Source: Acidovorax sp. 210-6
GTDB lineage: Bacteria > Pseudomonadota > Gammaproteobacteria > Burkholderiales > Burkholderiaceae_C
Reading direction: 5' to 3'
Assembly (NCBI RefSeq): GCF_010020825.1
Contig: NZ_JAACJE010000001.1
Span: 992,001-1,056,000 of the forward strand
Length of the DNA stretch: 64,000 bases
The notes under the pieces are model-generated. The model made no database searches. It was not told the origin of the DNA and saw only the letters and a program-made list of their open reading frames with translations. This document shows, in pieces, positions 17,893 to 25,397 of the stretch. The position numbers were made by a program, and so were the translations under genes. Every line of letters begins with the position of its first letter. Position 1 is the stretch's first letter.

Positions 17893-18201
17893 ATGCTTTC
17901 CATCGGCAGCAATGCAGCGGTACCCGCGCAGGCACAGATCAAGGTGCAGGCTGCGCGGCGCGAGGCCGACCAGGCCCAGCGCACGGCGCGCACCCTGGAG
18001 CAAAGCGCCGAGCAGGCCCAGCGCAGCGCAGACCAGGAACAGGCCCGCGCCGACGGCCTCACCCGCCAGGCGGACGGTGCCAACCGCCGCTCCGATGCCG
18101 CCCAGCGCACCCTGGCCGGACTGGAATCCGGCCTGCAGCAACAAAGCCGCTTCAACCCCATCCCCGCCACCGTAGGCCGCCTGGTTGACGCCTTCGCGTG
18201 A
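17893..18201 (+). CDS. Small coiled-coil protein of unknown function, second of a pair
   Basis: A 102-residue protein, almost entirely helical. Residues 15-85 are an Ala/Gln/Arg/Glu-rich heptad-like repeat (ARREADQAQRTARTLEQSAE and onward), expected to form a coiled coil. The tail FNPIPATVGRLVDAFA is different and may be a docking end. It starts after GGGAG and sits 15 bp downstream of its partner gene. Convergent cheV lies beyond a hairpin-rich gap. No family recognised. Confidence 0.6.
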   Translation: MLSIGSNAAVPAQAQIKVQAARREADQAQRTARTLEQSAEQAQRSADQEQARADGLTRQADGANRRSDAAQRTLAGLESGLQQQSRFNPIPATVGRLVDAFA

Positions 18202-18320
18202 GAAGGTGTGAACGAACCCGACATGCCTGCTCATTGGCATGTCTGAAGAAAGAGGCGCCGCACAACACCAGGGCTTCCGCGCAAGGGCCGCCAGTATCGT
18301 GAAGTTCGGGCGCCGGGAGC

Positions 18321-18360
18321 GTCCCCCTGCCCGCATCGCGCAGCGATGCGAGAGCGGGGG
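18321..18360. terminator. GC-rich inverted repeat between convergent genes
   Basis: The arms CGCATCGC (18332-18339) and GCGATGCG (18343-18350) are flanked by CCCCC and GGGGG, giving a large hairpin midway between the coiled-coil gene and convergent cheV. A second small dyad (ggcgccgcaggcgcc) follows. No T-run is present, so termination is plausible but not certain. Confidence 0.5.
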
Positions 18361-18392
18361 GAAGGCGCCGCAGGCGCCACAGGGGGTGTTTC

Positions 18393-19355
18393 TTACTTCG
18401 GCAACACGCTGCGAATGGTGTTGGCCAGGTCTTCGGCCACAAACTTGGCCACATAGCCGTTGGCGCCCACGCTGCGTACATGGTCTTCGTTGGCCGAGCC
18501 AGACAGGGACGAGTGGATCACCACCGGCAAATCGCTCAGGCGAGCATCCTGCTTGATGTTGCGCGTGAGGCTGAAACCATCCATCTCGGGCATTTCCAGG
18601 TCGGTCAGCAGCAGACTGACCTTGTCCAGTATGGTCTTGCCTTCGGCTTCAGCCGCTCTGGCCAGGACGCTGAGCCGATCCCAGGCTTCCTTGCCCGACT
18701 TCACCATTTCGTAGGGCGCCTGCAGTGCCTTGAGCTCCTGCTCGATGAGCGAGCGCGCTACAAACGAGTCGTCGGCCGCCAGGATGATGGTGCCGGGTTT
18801 GAGCTTCAGTTTGGGGCCCACCTTCTCGGGATCGACCTGGTGCTTTTCTTCCTCGGGCGAAACCATTTGCAGAATGGCCTCCACGTCCAGTACCTGCGCC
18901 AGGCGCGTGCCGTCGGTATTGCCGTCCAGTCGCGCGATGCTGGTCACGAGGTTGTGGCCCGCGCCGCTCGACTCGGCCGAAATCACCTGGTTCCAGTCCA
19001 GGCGCACGATGTCTTCCACCGACTCCACGGCAAACGCCTGGGTGGTGCGCGCGTATTCGGTCACCAGCATGATGTTCAGGCCCGTGGTGGGCTTGCAACC
19101 GACGATGGAGGGCAGGTCCAGCACCGGGATGACCTGGCCGCGCAGGTTCACCACCCCGAGCGAGTGGGGCGTGGCGCCCACGATGGGGGTAATGGCTGGC
19201 ATGGCCACGATCTCGCGGATCTTGAACACATTGATGCCGAACAGTTCTGACTGGCCCAGGGCGCTATCGGCCCCAAGACGGAACAGCAACAGCTCGAATT
19301 TGTTGGAGCCGGTGAGGTTGGTGCGCTCGTCAATATCTTTCTGGACGGACTTCAT
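18393..19355 (-). CDS. cheV: Chemotaxis protein CheV (CheW-receiver fusion)
   Basis: A 320-residue cytoplasmic protein. Residues about 20-165 are a CheW-like coupling domain (FGINVFKIREIV, VVNLRGQVIPVLDL, ILVTEY-type segment). Residues about 195-318 are a receiver domain with acidic pocket, phospho-acceptor Asp in LLLTDLEMPEMDGF and Lys in GYVAKF. CheV couples chemoreceptors to CheA and buffers phosphate. Length and domain order are normal for the family. It stands alone here, but the window also holds two receptor genes, a Cache protein and a CheR-containing fusion. No sigma-28 promoter was recognised upstream. Confidence 0.93.
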   Translation of the reverse strand: MKSVQKDIDERTNLTGSNKFELLLFRLGADSALGQSELFGINVFKIREIVAMPAITPIVGATPHSLGVVNLRGQVIPVLDLPSIVGCKPTTGLNIMLVTEYARTTQAFAVESVEDIVRLDWNQVISAESSGAGHNLVTSIARLDGNTDGTRLAQVLDVEAILQMVSPEEEKHQVDPEKVGPKLKLKPGTIILAADDSFVARSLIEQELKALQAPYEMVKSGKEAWDRLSVLARAAEAEGKTILDKVSLLLTDLEMPEMDGFSLTRNIKQDARLSDLPVVIHSSLSGSANEDHVRSVGANGYVAKFVAEDLANTIRSVLPK

Positions 19356-19467
19356 GGGTGGCCTCTATTGCGCAGAAACTTGCGCCTCCAAATTCTAGAA
19401 GCAGAATCGTTCTGTTACAGCAGTATATTTTTTGGGTGTTATCCAAGGCTTGATAGGGTAGTCCCCG

Positions 19468-21975
19468 TTATTTGTGACCTTGCCGCAGGCGCAGCGCGTT
19501 GAATATCACCGACGCCGAACTCAGACTCATGGCAAGCGCCGCAATCAGCGGAGACAGCAACCACCCGGTGAACGGATACAGAACACCGGCGGCGATAGGC
19601 ACACCCAGGCCGTTGTAGACAAAGGCGAACATCAGGTTCTGGCGCATGTTTCGGACGGTGTCGATGGAGATGTCGCGCGCCGCAGTGATGCCGCGCAAAT
19701 CGCCTTTCACCAGTGTGACCTGGCCGCTGTTCATGGCCACATCGGTACCGGTGCCCATGGCCACGCCGACATCGGCTTTGGCCAGCGCTGGCGCGTCATT
19801 GATGCCATCACCGGCCATGGCAACAATGTGGCCTTCCTTCTGGAGTTTTTCCACCAGCGCTAGCTTGTCGGCTGGCTTGACTTCGCCATGCACTTCGTCG
19901 ATGCCCAGCCTTGCGCCCACAGCCTTCGCCGTGGTCAGGCCATCACCCGTCGCCATGACGATGCGCAAACCGCTGGCGTGCAAAGTTCGGATGGCCTCCA
20001 GCGTTGTCGCCTTGATCGGGTCGGTCACGGCCAGGATGCCTGCCAGTTGGCCATCCACGGCCAGGTGCATCACACTGGCGCCTTCGCTGCGCAAGCGCTC
20101 GCCGTCGCTCCTGAGTGCATCGATGGCGACTCCCTCCTGTTCCATCAACGCGGAGTTGCCCAAAACCAGGCGCTTGCCATCGATCGTGCCGCGTACGCCG
20201 ATGCCGCTGCCTGATTCAAACGCATCGGGTTTGGTCAGCACCAGCCCTTGTGCGCGAGCGGCATTGACGATGGCATCGGCCAGCGGATGTTCGCTGCCCT
20301 GGTCCAGGCTGGCAGCCAGCTGCAACACTTCGTCGGGGGTGTGGCCGGGAGCAGCAACCGCTTTTTCAAAAGCGGGTTTGCCTTCGGTCAGGGTGCCGGT
20401 CTTGTCCACAATCAAGGTATCGACTTCGCGCATTTTCTCGATGGCCCCCGCATCTCGGAACAGCACGCCCTGTGTTGCTGCCCGACCCGTAGCCACCATC
20501 ACCGACATGGGCGTAGCCAGGCCCAGCGCACAGGGGCAGGCAATGATCAACACGGCCACTGCGTTGATCAGCCCAAAAACCCAGCTGGGCTCCGGGCCGA
20601 ACAGCCCCCAAACCAGGAACGTGGCAACTGCGATGAGAACCACCACGACCACAAACTTTCCGGCCACCACATCGGCCATACGCTGCATGGGCGCCTTCGA
20701 GCGCTGCGCATTGGCGACCATCTGAACGATCTGAGACAGCATGGTGGCCGCGCCGACCTTCTCGGAGCGCATCACCAAGGCGCCACCAGTGTTCAGCGTG
20801 GCGCCGATCACCTTGTCGCCTATGCGTTTGGTCACTGGCACAGGTTCTCCGGTCAGCATCGATTCATCGACAGCGCTGCTGCCCTCGACAACCACACCGT
20901 CGACAGGCACTTTCTCGCCGGGGCGGACCCGCAGCAGATCTCCCACATGAACATGGTTCAGCGGCACATCCTCTTCGCTGCCATCCACGTTGATGCGGCG
21001 GGCGGTCTTGGGTGCCAGGCCCAGGAGCGCCTTGATCGCCGCAGAGGTTTGCGAACGCGCCTTCAGTTCGATGATCTGGCCCAGCATGGTCAGCGAAATG
21101 ATGACCACCGCCGCCTCATAGTAAACCGCCACCCGCCCCATGGAGACGAACGAGTCCGGGAATACGTCCGGCGCCAGGGTAGCTACCAGGCTGTAGAGGA
21201 AAGCCGCGCCTGTGCCCAGACCGATCAAGGTCCACATGTTGGGACTGCGATGGAGGAGAGACTGCCAGCCCCGCGCGAAGAAAGGCCAGCCCGTCCACAA
21301 CACGACGGGTAACGACAATGCCAGTTCAACCCATGTCTGCACCTGCATGTCAAACCATCCGAGGCGGTGGCCGAACATCGCAAGAATGGTCACGATGACC
21401 GTGAGCGGCAGCGTCCACCAGAAGCGACGCTGGAAGTCCAGCAGTTCGTGGTTGTCTTCCTCGTCGAGGGGAATGATGGGCTCCAGCGTCATGCCGCACT
21501 TGGGACAAGTGCCGGGGTGGTCCTGGCGCACCTCGGGGTGCATGGGGCAGGTGTAGATCGTGCTGCCCGGCTCTGGCGGCGTGGTGCCTGGTGCGTTTGC
21601 AGGCGCAGGCGCAGGCGCCGCTGGTTGCGCGGAGTGGCTGACATGTTCATGGGAGTGCCCATGGGACACCTCGCTCTTAGGCACCAAATGCATGCCGCAC
21701 TTTGGACAGCGCCCCGGATGATCCTGACGAACCTCGGGGTGCATGGGGCAGGTGTAGATCGTGCCGCCCGGCCCCGGCTGTGTGGTGCCTGGTGGGTTTG
21801 CAGGCACAGGCACCGAAGGGTGCATGGAATGGCTGCGATGGGCATGCGGGTGCCCATGGGACACCTCGCCCTCGGGCACCAAATGCATGTTGCACTTTGG
21901 ACAGCGCCCCGGGTGATCCTGACGAACCTCAGGGTGCATGGGGCAGGTGTAAACAATGGATGTGTTCGCTTGCAT
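19468..21975 (-). CDS. copA: Copper-exporting P1B-type ATPase with three N-terminal metal-binding repeats
   Basis: A predicted 835-residue inner-membrane ATPase. It has three copies of the heavy-metal-binding repeat [15 protein letters not shown] (near residues 8, 75 and 140) separated by His-rich linkers, then the P1B core: phosphatase MLTGEPVPV, ion-binding [15 protein letters not shown], phosphorylation DKTGTLTEG and hinge [21 protein letters not shown] predicts Cu(I)/Ag(I). The frame extends to 22083, but the MerR-type promoter at 22001-22031 lies inside that extension, so the ATG at 21975 (AGGAG nine bases upstream) must be the start. Classical GMTCxxC domains are absent here; one is supplied by a separate gene at 23098. 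Confidence 0.93.
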   Translation of the reverse strand: MQANTSIVYTCPMHPEVRQDHPGRCPKCNMHLVPEGEVSHGHPHAHRSHSMHPSVPVPANPPGTTQPGPGGTIYTCPMHPEVRQDHPGRCPKCGMHLVPKSEVSHGHSHEHVSHSAQPAAPAPAPANAPGTTPPEPGSTIYTCPMHPEVRQDHPGTCPKCGMTLEPIIPLDEEDNHELLDFQRRFWWTLPLTVIVTILAMFGHRLGWFDMQVQTWVELALSLPVVLWTGWPFFARGWQSLLHRSPNMWTLIGLGTGAAFLYSLVATLAPDVFPDSFVSMGRVAVYYEAAVVIISLTMLGQIIELKARSQTSAAIKALLGLAPKTARRINVDGSEEDVPLNHVHVGDLLRVRPGEKVPVDGVVVEGSSAVDESMLTGEPVPVTKRIGDKVIGATLNTGGALVMRSEKVGAATMLSQIVQMVANAQRSKAPMQRMADVVAGKFVVVVVLIAVATFLVWGLFGPEPSWVFGLINAVAVLIIACPCALGLATPMSVMVATGRAATQGVLFRDAGAIEKMREVDTLIVDKTGTLTEGKPAFEKAVAAPGHTPDEVLQLAASLDQGSEHPLADAIVNAARAQGLVLTKPDAFESGSGIGVRGTIDGKRLVLGNSALMEQEGVAIDALRSDGERLRSEGASVMHLAVDGQLAGILAVTDPIKATTLEAIRTLHASGLRIVMATGDGLTTAKAVGARLGIDEVHGEVKPADKLALVEKLQKEGHIVAMAGDGINDAPALAKADVGVAMGTGTDVAMNSGQVTLVKGDLRGITAARDISIDTVRNMRQNLMFAFVYNGLGVPIAAGVLYPFTGWLLSPLIAALAMSLSSASVIFNALRLRQGHK

Positions 21976-22000
21976 GGTGGATGGCTCCTGACTCGATTTC

Positions 22001-22031
22001 ATGATGAACCCTGTCACGGTGGCAAAGTCAA
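22001..22031 (-). promoter_or_regulatory. CueR/MerR-type promoter of copA
   Basis: On the minus strand -35 TTGACT (22031-22026) and -10 CATCAT (22006-22001) are separated by 19 bp holding the dyad TTGCCA-CCG-TGACAGG. The long spacer and the position of the dyad are the hallmark of MerR-family copper promoters. Transcription would start near 21993, just before the chosen ATG. No cueR gene is in the window. Confidence 0.75.
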
Positions 22032-22192
22032 GGCGGACGGTGCGCATCCACCAAGTGGAATGCACAGGGTTCGAAATGAACAAAACGTAATGTGGTGGTC
22101 AGCGTCCTGTGGGTGGCGGCTTCTTACAGTTCACTCGTGCTCTTCGCACAGGCAGGAAATCCAGCCTCACTTTTCATTGCAAGGACTTCAAA

Positions 22193-22495
22193 ATGACCAC
22201 CAAAACTGTAAAGCTCTCTCTCGCCATTGCCCTTGTCACTTTGTCTGGCTTGTCTCAGGCCACTTCCGCCTGGCACCAAGGGAACGGCGATATTGTTCAT
22301 TTCACGCCTGAGCACATTGGCCAAAACACGGCCAAGAGTCGAGTCGATCCGAACGTCCATGCCAAGATGCTGCATGGTGATTCGATGACGCCAGAAATCG
22401 TGGATAAGACCAATACGGGTGCTCAAACCAGCCAATCTCGCCAGCAGGTGCTGGATGACAAGAACGGACAGCTGAAGAACCTTTACATCAACTAA
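22193..22495 (+). CDS. Small periplasmic protein, divergent from copA
   Basis: A 100-residue protein with a clear signal peptide (LAIALVTLSGLSQATSA, cleavage near residue 27). The mature part is about 75 residues, hydrophilic, without cysteines, ending GQLKNLYIN. The ATG at 22193 follows AAGGA by eight bases; the longer frame from 22109 lacks this. It is divergent from copA, sharing a 217-bp upstream region. It is followed by a good terminator. Its place in the copper island suggests an accessory role in metal stress, which is inference from context only. Confidence 0.65.
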   Translation: MTTKTVKLSLAIALVTLSGLSQATSAWHQGNGDIVHFTPEHIGQNTAKSRVDPNVHAKMLHGDSMTPEIVDKTNTGAQTSQSRQQVLDDKNGQLKNLYIN

Positions 22496-22515
22496 TCGCT
22501 TCATTTCCCCTTTCA

Positions 22516-22547
22516 GCCCGATGCTTGTGCATCGGGCCTATCTTTTT
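22516..22547 (+). terminator. Rho-independent terminator after the small periplasmic gene
   Basis: A perfect 9-bp stem, GCCCGATGC with loop TTGT and GCATCGGGC, is followed by CTATCTTTTT. It begins 20 bp after the stop codon of the gene ending at 22495. An 18-bp perfect palindrome (22544-22561) follows directly. Confidence 0.8.
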
Positions 22548-22589
22548 CTGTCGACAGAAAAGTGCTGCGAATGGGCCAGAGGCGCTGGC

Positions 22590-23096
22590 TCAGTGCTCAA
22601 GCGACTTTTGGTACTGCGCGTTGACCTGGTCGTGCCGTGCTTGAATCTCCTTGGGCCACTGTGCCTTGATCCATGAAAGCACGGCATTGATTTCGGAGTC
22701 ACTCAACACACCGTCGTAAACAGGCATGTTGGTCTGGTAGTCAGGCTGCTGAATCAATTTCGCCAGCCCATATTTGGTGATGGCGAAGAGTTGTGCGTCC
22801 GGGTGGTGCCAGGTGTGACCGCTTTCGTCATGCGGCGGGGCAGGTAGGCGGCCATCGGGGCCATGCTCGCGCCAGTTTGGCTGCCCTTCACCACGGGCTC
22901 CGTGGCACGCGGCGCAATGCTGGGTGTACAGGCCGGCACCCACATTCACGACATGCGGATCATTGGCGCGCAATTGATCCGGCATCGATTGACTCCGCGA
23001 ACCCAGCAGAGACGTGCCTGCGGCCATCAGGAATACCGCCAGGAGTCCGCCCAGGCCCAGTTTCCAACCGATTTTTTTCATGAGGGTGCCGGTCAT
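22590..23096 (-). CDS. Membrane-anchored c-type cytochrome
   Basis: A 168-residue protein with an N-terminal membrane anchor (KLGLGGLLAVFLMAAGTSLL) and one haem-binding CAACH (in YTQHCAACHGARGEGQPNW). The Met ligand is probably in QTNMPVYDGVLSD. The ATG at 23096 is one base after the stop of the metal-binding gene, so the two are coupled; an ATG five codons later is possible. It ends the copper block on this strand. Class I cytochromes occur in copper islands, perhaps to carry electrons for periplasmic Cu(I) oxidation; that role is inference. Confidence 0.85.
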   Translation of the reverse strand: MTGTLMKKIGWKLGLGGLLAVFLMAAGTSLLGSRSQSMPDQLRANDPHVVNVGAGLYTQHCAACHGARGEGQPNWREHGPDGRLPAPPHDESGHTWHHPDAQLFAITKYGLAKLIQQPDYQTNMPVYDGVLSDSEINAVLSWIKAQWPKEIQARHDQVNAQYQKSLEH

Positions 23097-23097
23097 G

Positions 23098-23376
23098 TCA
23101 GCGCTTGCAACAGCATCCAGACTTGACTGCGGCGGTGGGCGGTTGGGGCGCGCCCGGACGCAAGATGCGGGCTGGGTATCCCGCTTCTTCCAGTGCAAGA
23201 ACCAAAAGATCGTCTGAAAGCGGCTCCATGGTTGCGTCGCCCTTGACGTGTGCAATGCCCGTCTTCCAATCGACGTCGACAGTTTGCACTCCGGCGACGG
23301 TACACAAGGCTTGCGTGACACGCGCCGTGCACATGGGGCAAGTCATGCCCGAAATGACCAGATCGGTGGAAGTCAT
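23098..23376 (-). CDS. Heavy-metal-associated (HMA) domain protein, CopZ/MerP-like
   Basis: A 92-residue ferredoxin-like fold protein. The metal site is GMTCPMC (Cys13, Cys16), followed by the usual GVxxVxVDWKTG and a C-terminal extension ending GCCCKR with three more cysteines, which may form a second metal site. No signal peptide is seen, so it is probably a cytoplasmic copper chaperone for the CPC-type ATPase, which lacks this domain. Its stop is one base from the next start (23096). It follows the methyltransferase gene by 41 bp. Confidence 0.85.
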   Translation of the reverse strand: MTSTDLVISGMTCPMCTARVTQALCTVAGVQTVDVDWKTGIAHVKGDATMEPLSDDLLVLALEEAGYPARILRPGAPQPPTAAVKSGCCCKR

Positions 23377-23417
23377 GGTTTACCTCGACAGTTGAAATAG
23401 TCCGCTGCGGTCACTTG

Positions 23418-24050
23418 TCAGCCCAGCCGGGGAACGAAACGCGGTACGCGGCTCGCATACTCTTGCCAGACCAGACCGAAACGCGCAGCGCTCTCACGCT
23501 CTTCGGTCAATGCCAGGCGGCCGTACATGAACAAGAGGACAGGAAACATCAACAAGGTGAGGATGGTCGGCCATTGCAACAGGAAACCGAACATGATCAG
23601 CACGAACCCGATGTACTGCGGGTGGCGCACCTTGGCGTAAAGGCCTGACTGCGCCAGCTGGCCTTGGCGCTGGGCCGCATATAGCGTCGGCCAGGCTTCG
23701 GCCAGGATCCAGAATCCGCCGCCGATGAACAGGTAGCTCAGTATGTGGAACGGGCCCCAATGGGGATCACCACCCCAGCCAAACAAAAGCTCCAAAAGAT
23801 GCCCGGCGTCATGACTCAAAAAGTCAACCTCCGGGTAATTTTGTCCCAACCAACCTGCCATGAAGTAGATGGTCAGCGGAAAGCCGTACATCTCGACAAA
23901 CAGCGCGACGATAAATGCCGTGAACGCGCCAAAACTGCGCCAGTCGCGTGCGGTGGTCGGCTTGAAGAAGCTGAAGGCGAACATGGCGAAGACCGCGACG
24001 TTGATGGCCACCAGCAGCCACAGGCCGTAGGAGGGTGCTGAGTGATCCAT
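23418..24050 (-). CDS. Integral membrane methyltransferase (isoprenylcysteine/phospholipid methyltransferase-like)
   Basis: A 210-residue protein with about five membrane segments. The C-terminal part carries the pattern of the ICMT/PEMT superfamily: GLYAKVRHPQYIGFVLI (SAM-binding RHPxY) and EERESAARFG...WQEYASRVPRF (EE and Y-x-x-x-V-P). The longer open frame up to 24266 overlaps the DUF2933 gene and was rejected; the ATG at 24050 gives MDHSAPSYG and starts 5 bp after that gene. Such genes recur in heavy-metal islands. The methyl acceptor is unknown. Confidence 0.8.
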   Translation of the reverse strand: MDHSAPSYGLWLLVAINVAVFAMFAFSFFKPTTARDWRSFGAFTAFIVALFVEMYGFPLTIYFMAGWLGQNYPEVDFLSHDAGHLLELLFGWGGDPHWGPFHILSYLFIGGGFWILAEAWPTLYAAQRQGQLAQSGLYAKVRHPQYIGFVLIMFGFLLQWPTILTLLMFPVLLFMYGRLALTEERESAARFGLVWQEYASRVPRFVPRLG

Positions 24051-24055
24051 GGTTT

Positions 24056-24328
24056 TTAGCTCCTGCGCTGGTCGTCGTCCTGCTGCGATGTCCCACCATT
24101 CGCGTTCCCGCCATGCCCGCCATGCATGAAAACGTGCATCAACGGACAAAGCAACAAAATCGCGTAGGGCCACCATTGCGACAGGTGGGCGCGATGTTCG
24201 GTCCATAGAAAGTAGCCAGCAACAGCCCCGATCACCAGGAGCCCGATGGAATACCGGGAACGCCAAAAGCTCCCATCTTTCTGGGTGTGCTGTCCCGGTA
24301 TCTGATGAGGGGAGTGGTTGTGGCTCAT
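24056..24328 (-). CDS. DUF2933 small membrane protein
   Basis: A 90-residue protein with a His-rich N-terminus (MSHNHSPHQIPGQH), two membrane segments (YSIGLLVIGAVAGYFLW; WPYAILLLCPLMHVFMH) and the DUF2933 signature CPLMHVFMHGGHGG. The Cys, Met and His residues in that motif could bind Cu(I) or Ag(I). These proteins accompany copper/silver efflux genes. It is 9 bp downstream of the Met-rich protein gene and 5 bp upstream of the methyltransferase gene, so it is mid-operon. Biochemical function not established. Confidence 0.85.
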   Translation of the reverse strand: MSHNHSPHQIPGQHTQKDGSFWRSRYSIGLLVIGAVAGYFLWTEHRAHLSQWWPYAILLLCPLMHVFMHGGHGGNANGGTSQQDDDQRRS

Positions 24329-24337
24329 GTTGACCCC

Positions 24338-24838
24338 TTACTTGGCCGCAGGTGCCATGGGTGACTGCATGCGATCCATCATCATCTGCATCATGGACTC
24401 CATCATTTCCATGCGCATGCCCATCATGCGGTGCGATTCATGCATGTCACACGCCATGGCTTTGCCGCCTTTGGATGCACCCATACCGCCCATGCCGCCC
24501 ATGCCGCCGGACTGGCCCATCTTCTGCATCATTCCCATGCCGTCCCGCATGGTCTGCATGTGTTCGGCCATCAGCGCGCTGCGTTCCTCGGGCGTTTTGG
24601 CATTCATCATCTTTTCATGCATGGCCTTCATGGCCTGCATCTGTTTTTGCATCGCCTGGGGTGGCACCTTGGCGCCCATGTCGGGCGCAGGGGCCACTGC
24701 TGCTGGAGCCTCTGGGTGGTGTTCCGTGTGATCCTGCTCATGGTTAGCGGCCAAGGTCGAAGTGCTGGCAAAAGCGAGTGCAGCAGCCAGCGTGAGGGCG
24801 CTGAGGGTCTTGTTTGAAATGGATTTGGAATGGGTCAT
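24338..24838 (-). CDS. Met/His-rich periplasmic metal-binding protein
   Basis: A 166-residue exported protein with a signal peptide (LSALTLAAALAFASTSTLA). The mature N-terminus is His-rich (HEQDHTEHH) and the C-terminal half is exceptionally rich in Met (GMGMMQKMGQSGGMGGMGGM, then MMESMMQMMMDRM). Met clusters are typical of Cu(I)/Ag(I) sequestration in the periplasm (PcoE/SilE/CopK-like by function, not clearly by sequence). I prefer the ATG at 24838, eight bases from AGGAG; the ATG at 24844 is only two bases from it. Confidence 0.8.
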   Translation of the reverse strand: MTHSKSISNKTLSALTLAAALAFASTSTLAANHEQDHTEHHPEAPAAVAPAPDMGAKVPPQAMQKQMQAMKAMHEKMMNAKTPEERSALMAEHMQTMRDGMGMMQKMGQSGGMGGMGGMGASKGGKAMACDMHESHRMMGMRMEMMESMMQMMMDRMQSPMAPAAK

Positions 24839-24891
24839 GGTCATATCTCCTGAGGTCGATGGCTGATGAATGAAAACGGAGGGTTTCGATG

Positions 24892-25350
24892 TCAGTGCTT
24901 GTTGTGATCCATATGGGCCTCCTTGGATTTGAGCAGCGGGGTAAAGCGCGCGGTTTCCGGGGGCTGACCCTTGGCCGTGAAGCTGATGATGGCCTTCATG
25001 TCGGGGGTGGATGCATAGTTCCCGGTGCCCTTGAGGCGGTTGTCGCCGTCGGGCACCAGTGCCACGCTGGCCTTGCCCTTGGCGGCAAGGATGGTGGCGT
25101 TGCCGGTGGCGCCTTGGGTGGGCACTTTTTGCCCCGCGTGGTCGGTGACGTAGACCACCACGGGCTTGTCAGCCGCCTGCGGGGTTGATTTGTCCACCAC
25201 CAGTTCCAGGTGATAAACACCCGCCATGCGCAACTGGCCGCCATTCGGTGCCTGCTGTGTATCCAGGTAGGCGTCGTCGTGTGCGTGCACGCTCGTGGCA
25301 CCGGCGGCAAGCACAAAAGCAACAGAAGTCAAAAATCGGGCGTTATTCAT
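24892..25350 (-). CDS. Periplasmic protein with YtkA-like beta domain
   Basis: A 152-residue exported protein (signal peptide VAFVLAAGATSVHA, residues about 9-23). The mature part begins with a His/Asp patch (HDDAYLDTQQAPNGGQLR) and then a beta-sandwich-like sequence (YHLELVVDK, VVVYVTDHAGQKV, KASVALVPDG, KAIISFTAKG) like YtkA/FixH-type domains, ending in a His-rich tail (HMDHNKH). The ATG at 25350 has AAGGAG upstream. It lies 47 bp downstream of the RND pump gene. A periplasmic metal-binding or chaperone role is inferred from composition and neighbours. Confidence 0.75.
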   Translation of the reverse strand: MNNARFLTSVAFVLAAGATSVHAHDDAYLDTQQAPNGGQLRMAGVYHLELVVDKSTPQAADKPVVVYVTDHAGQKVPTQGATGNATILAAKGKASVALVPDGDNRLKGTGNYASTPDMKAIISFTAKGQPPETARFTPLLKSKEAHMDHNKH

Positions 25351-25397
25351 GGAGGCTCCTTCGTCTTGAGCCCAGCCTGTCGCTGGGAAGTGGGTTG

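Noticed and set aside
21976-22083. N-terminal extension of CopA
   Set aside because: The segment contains the -35, spacer and -10 of its own promoter.
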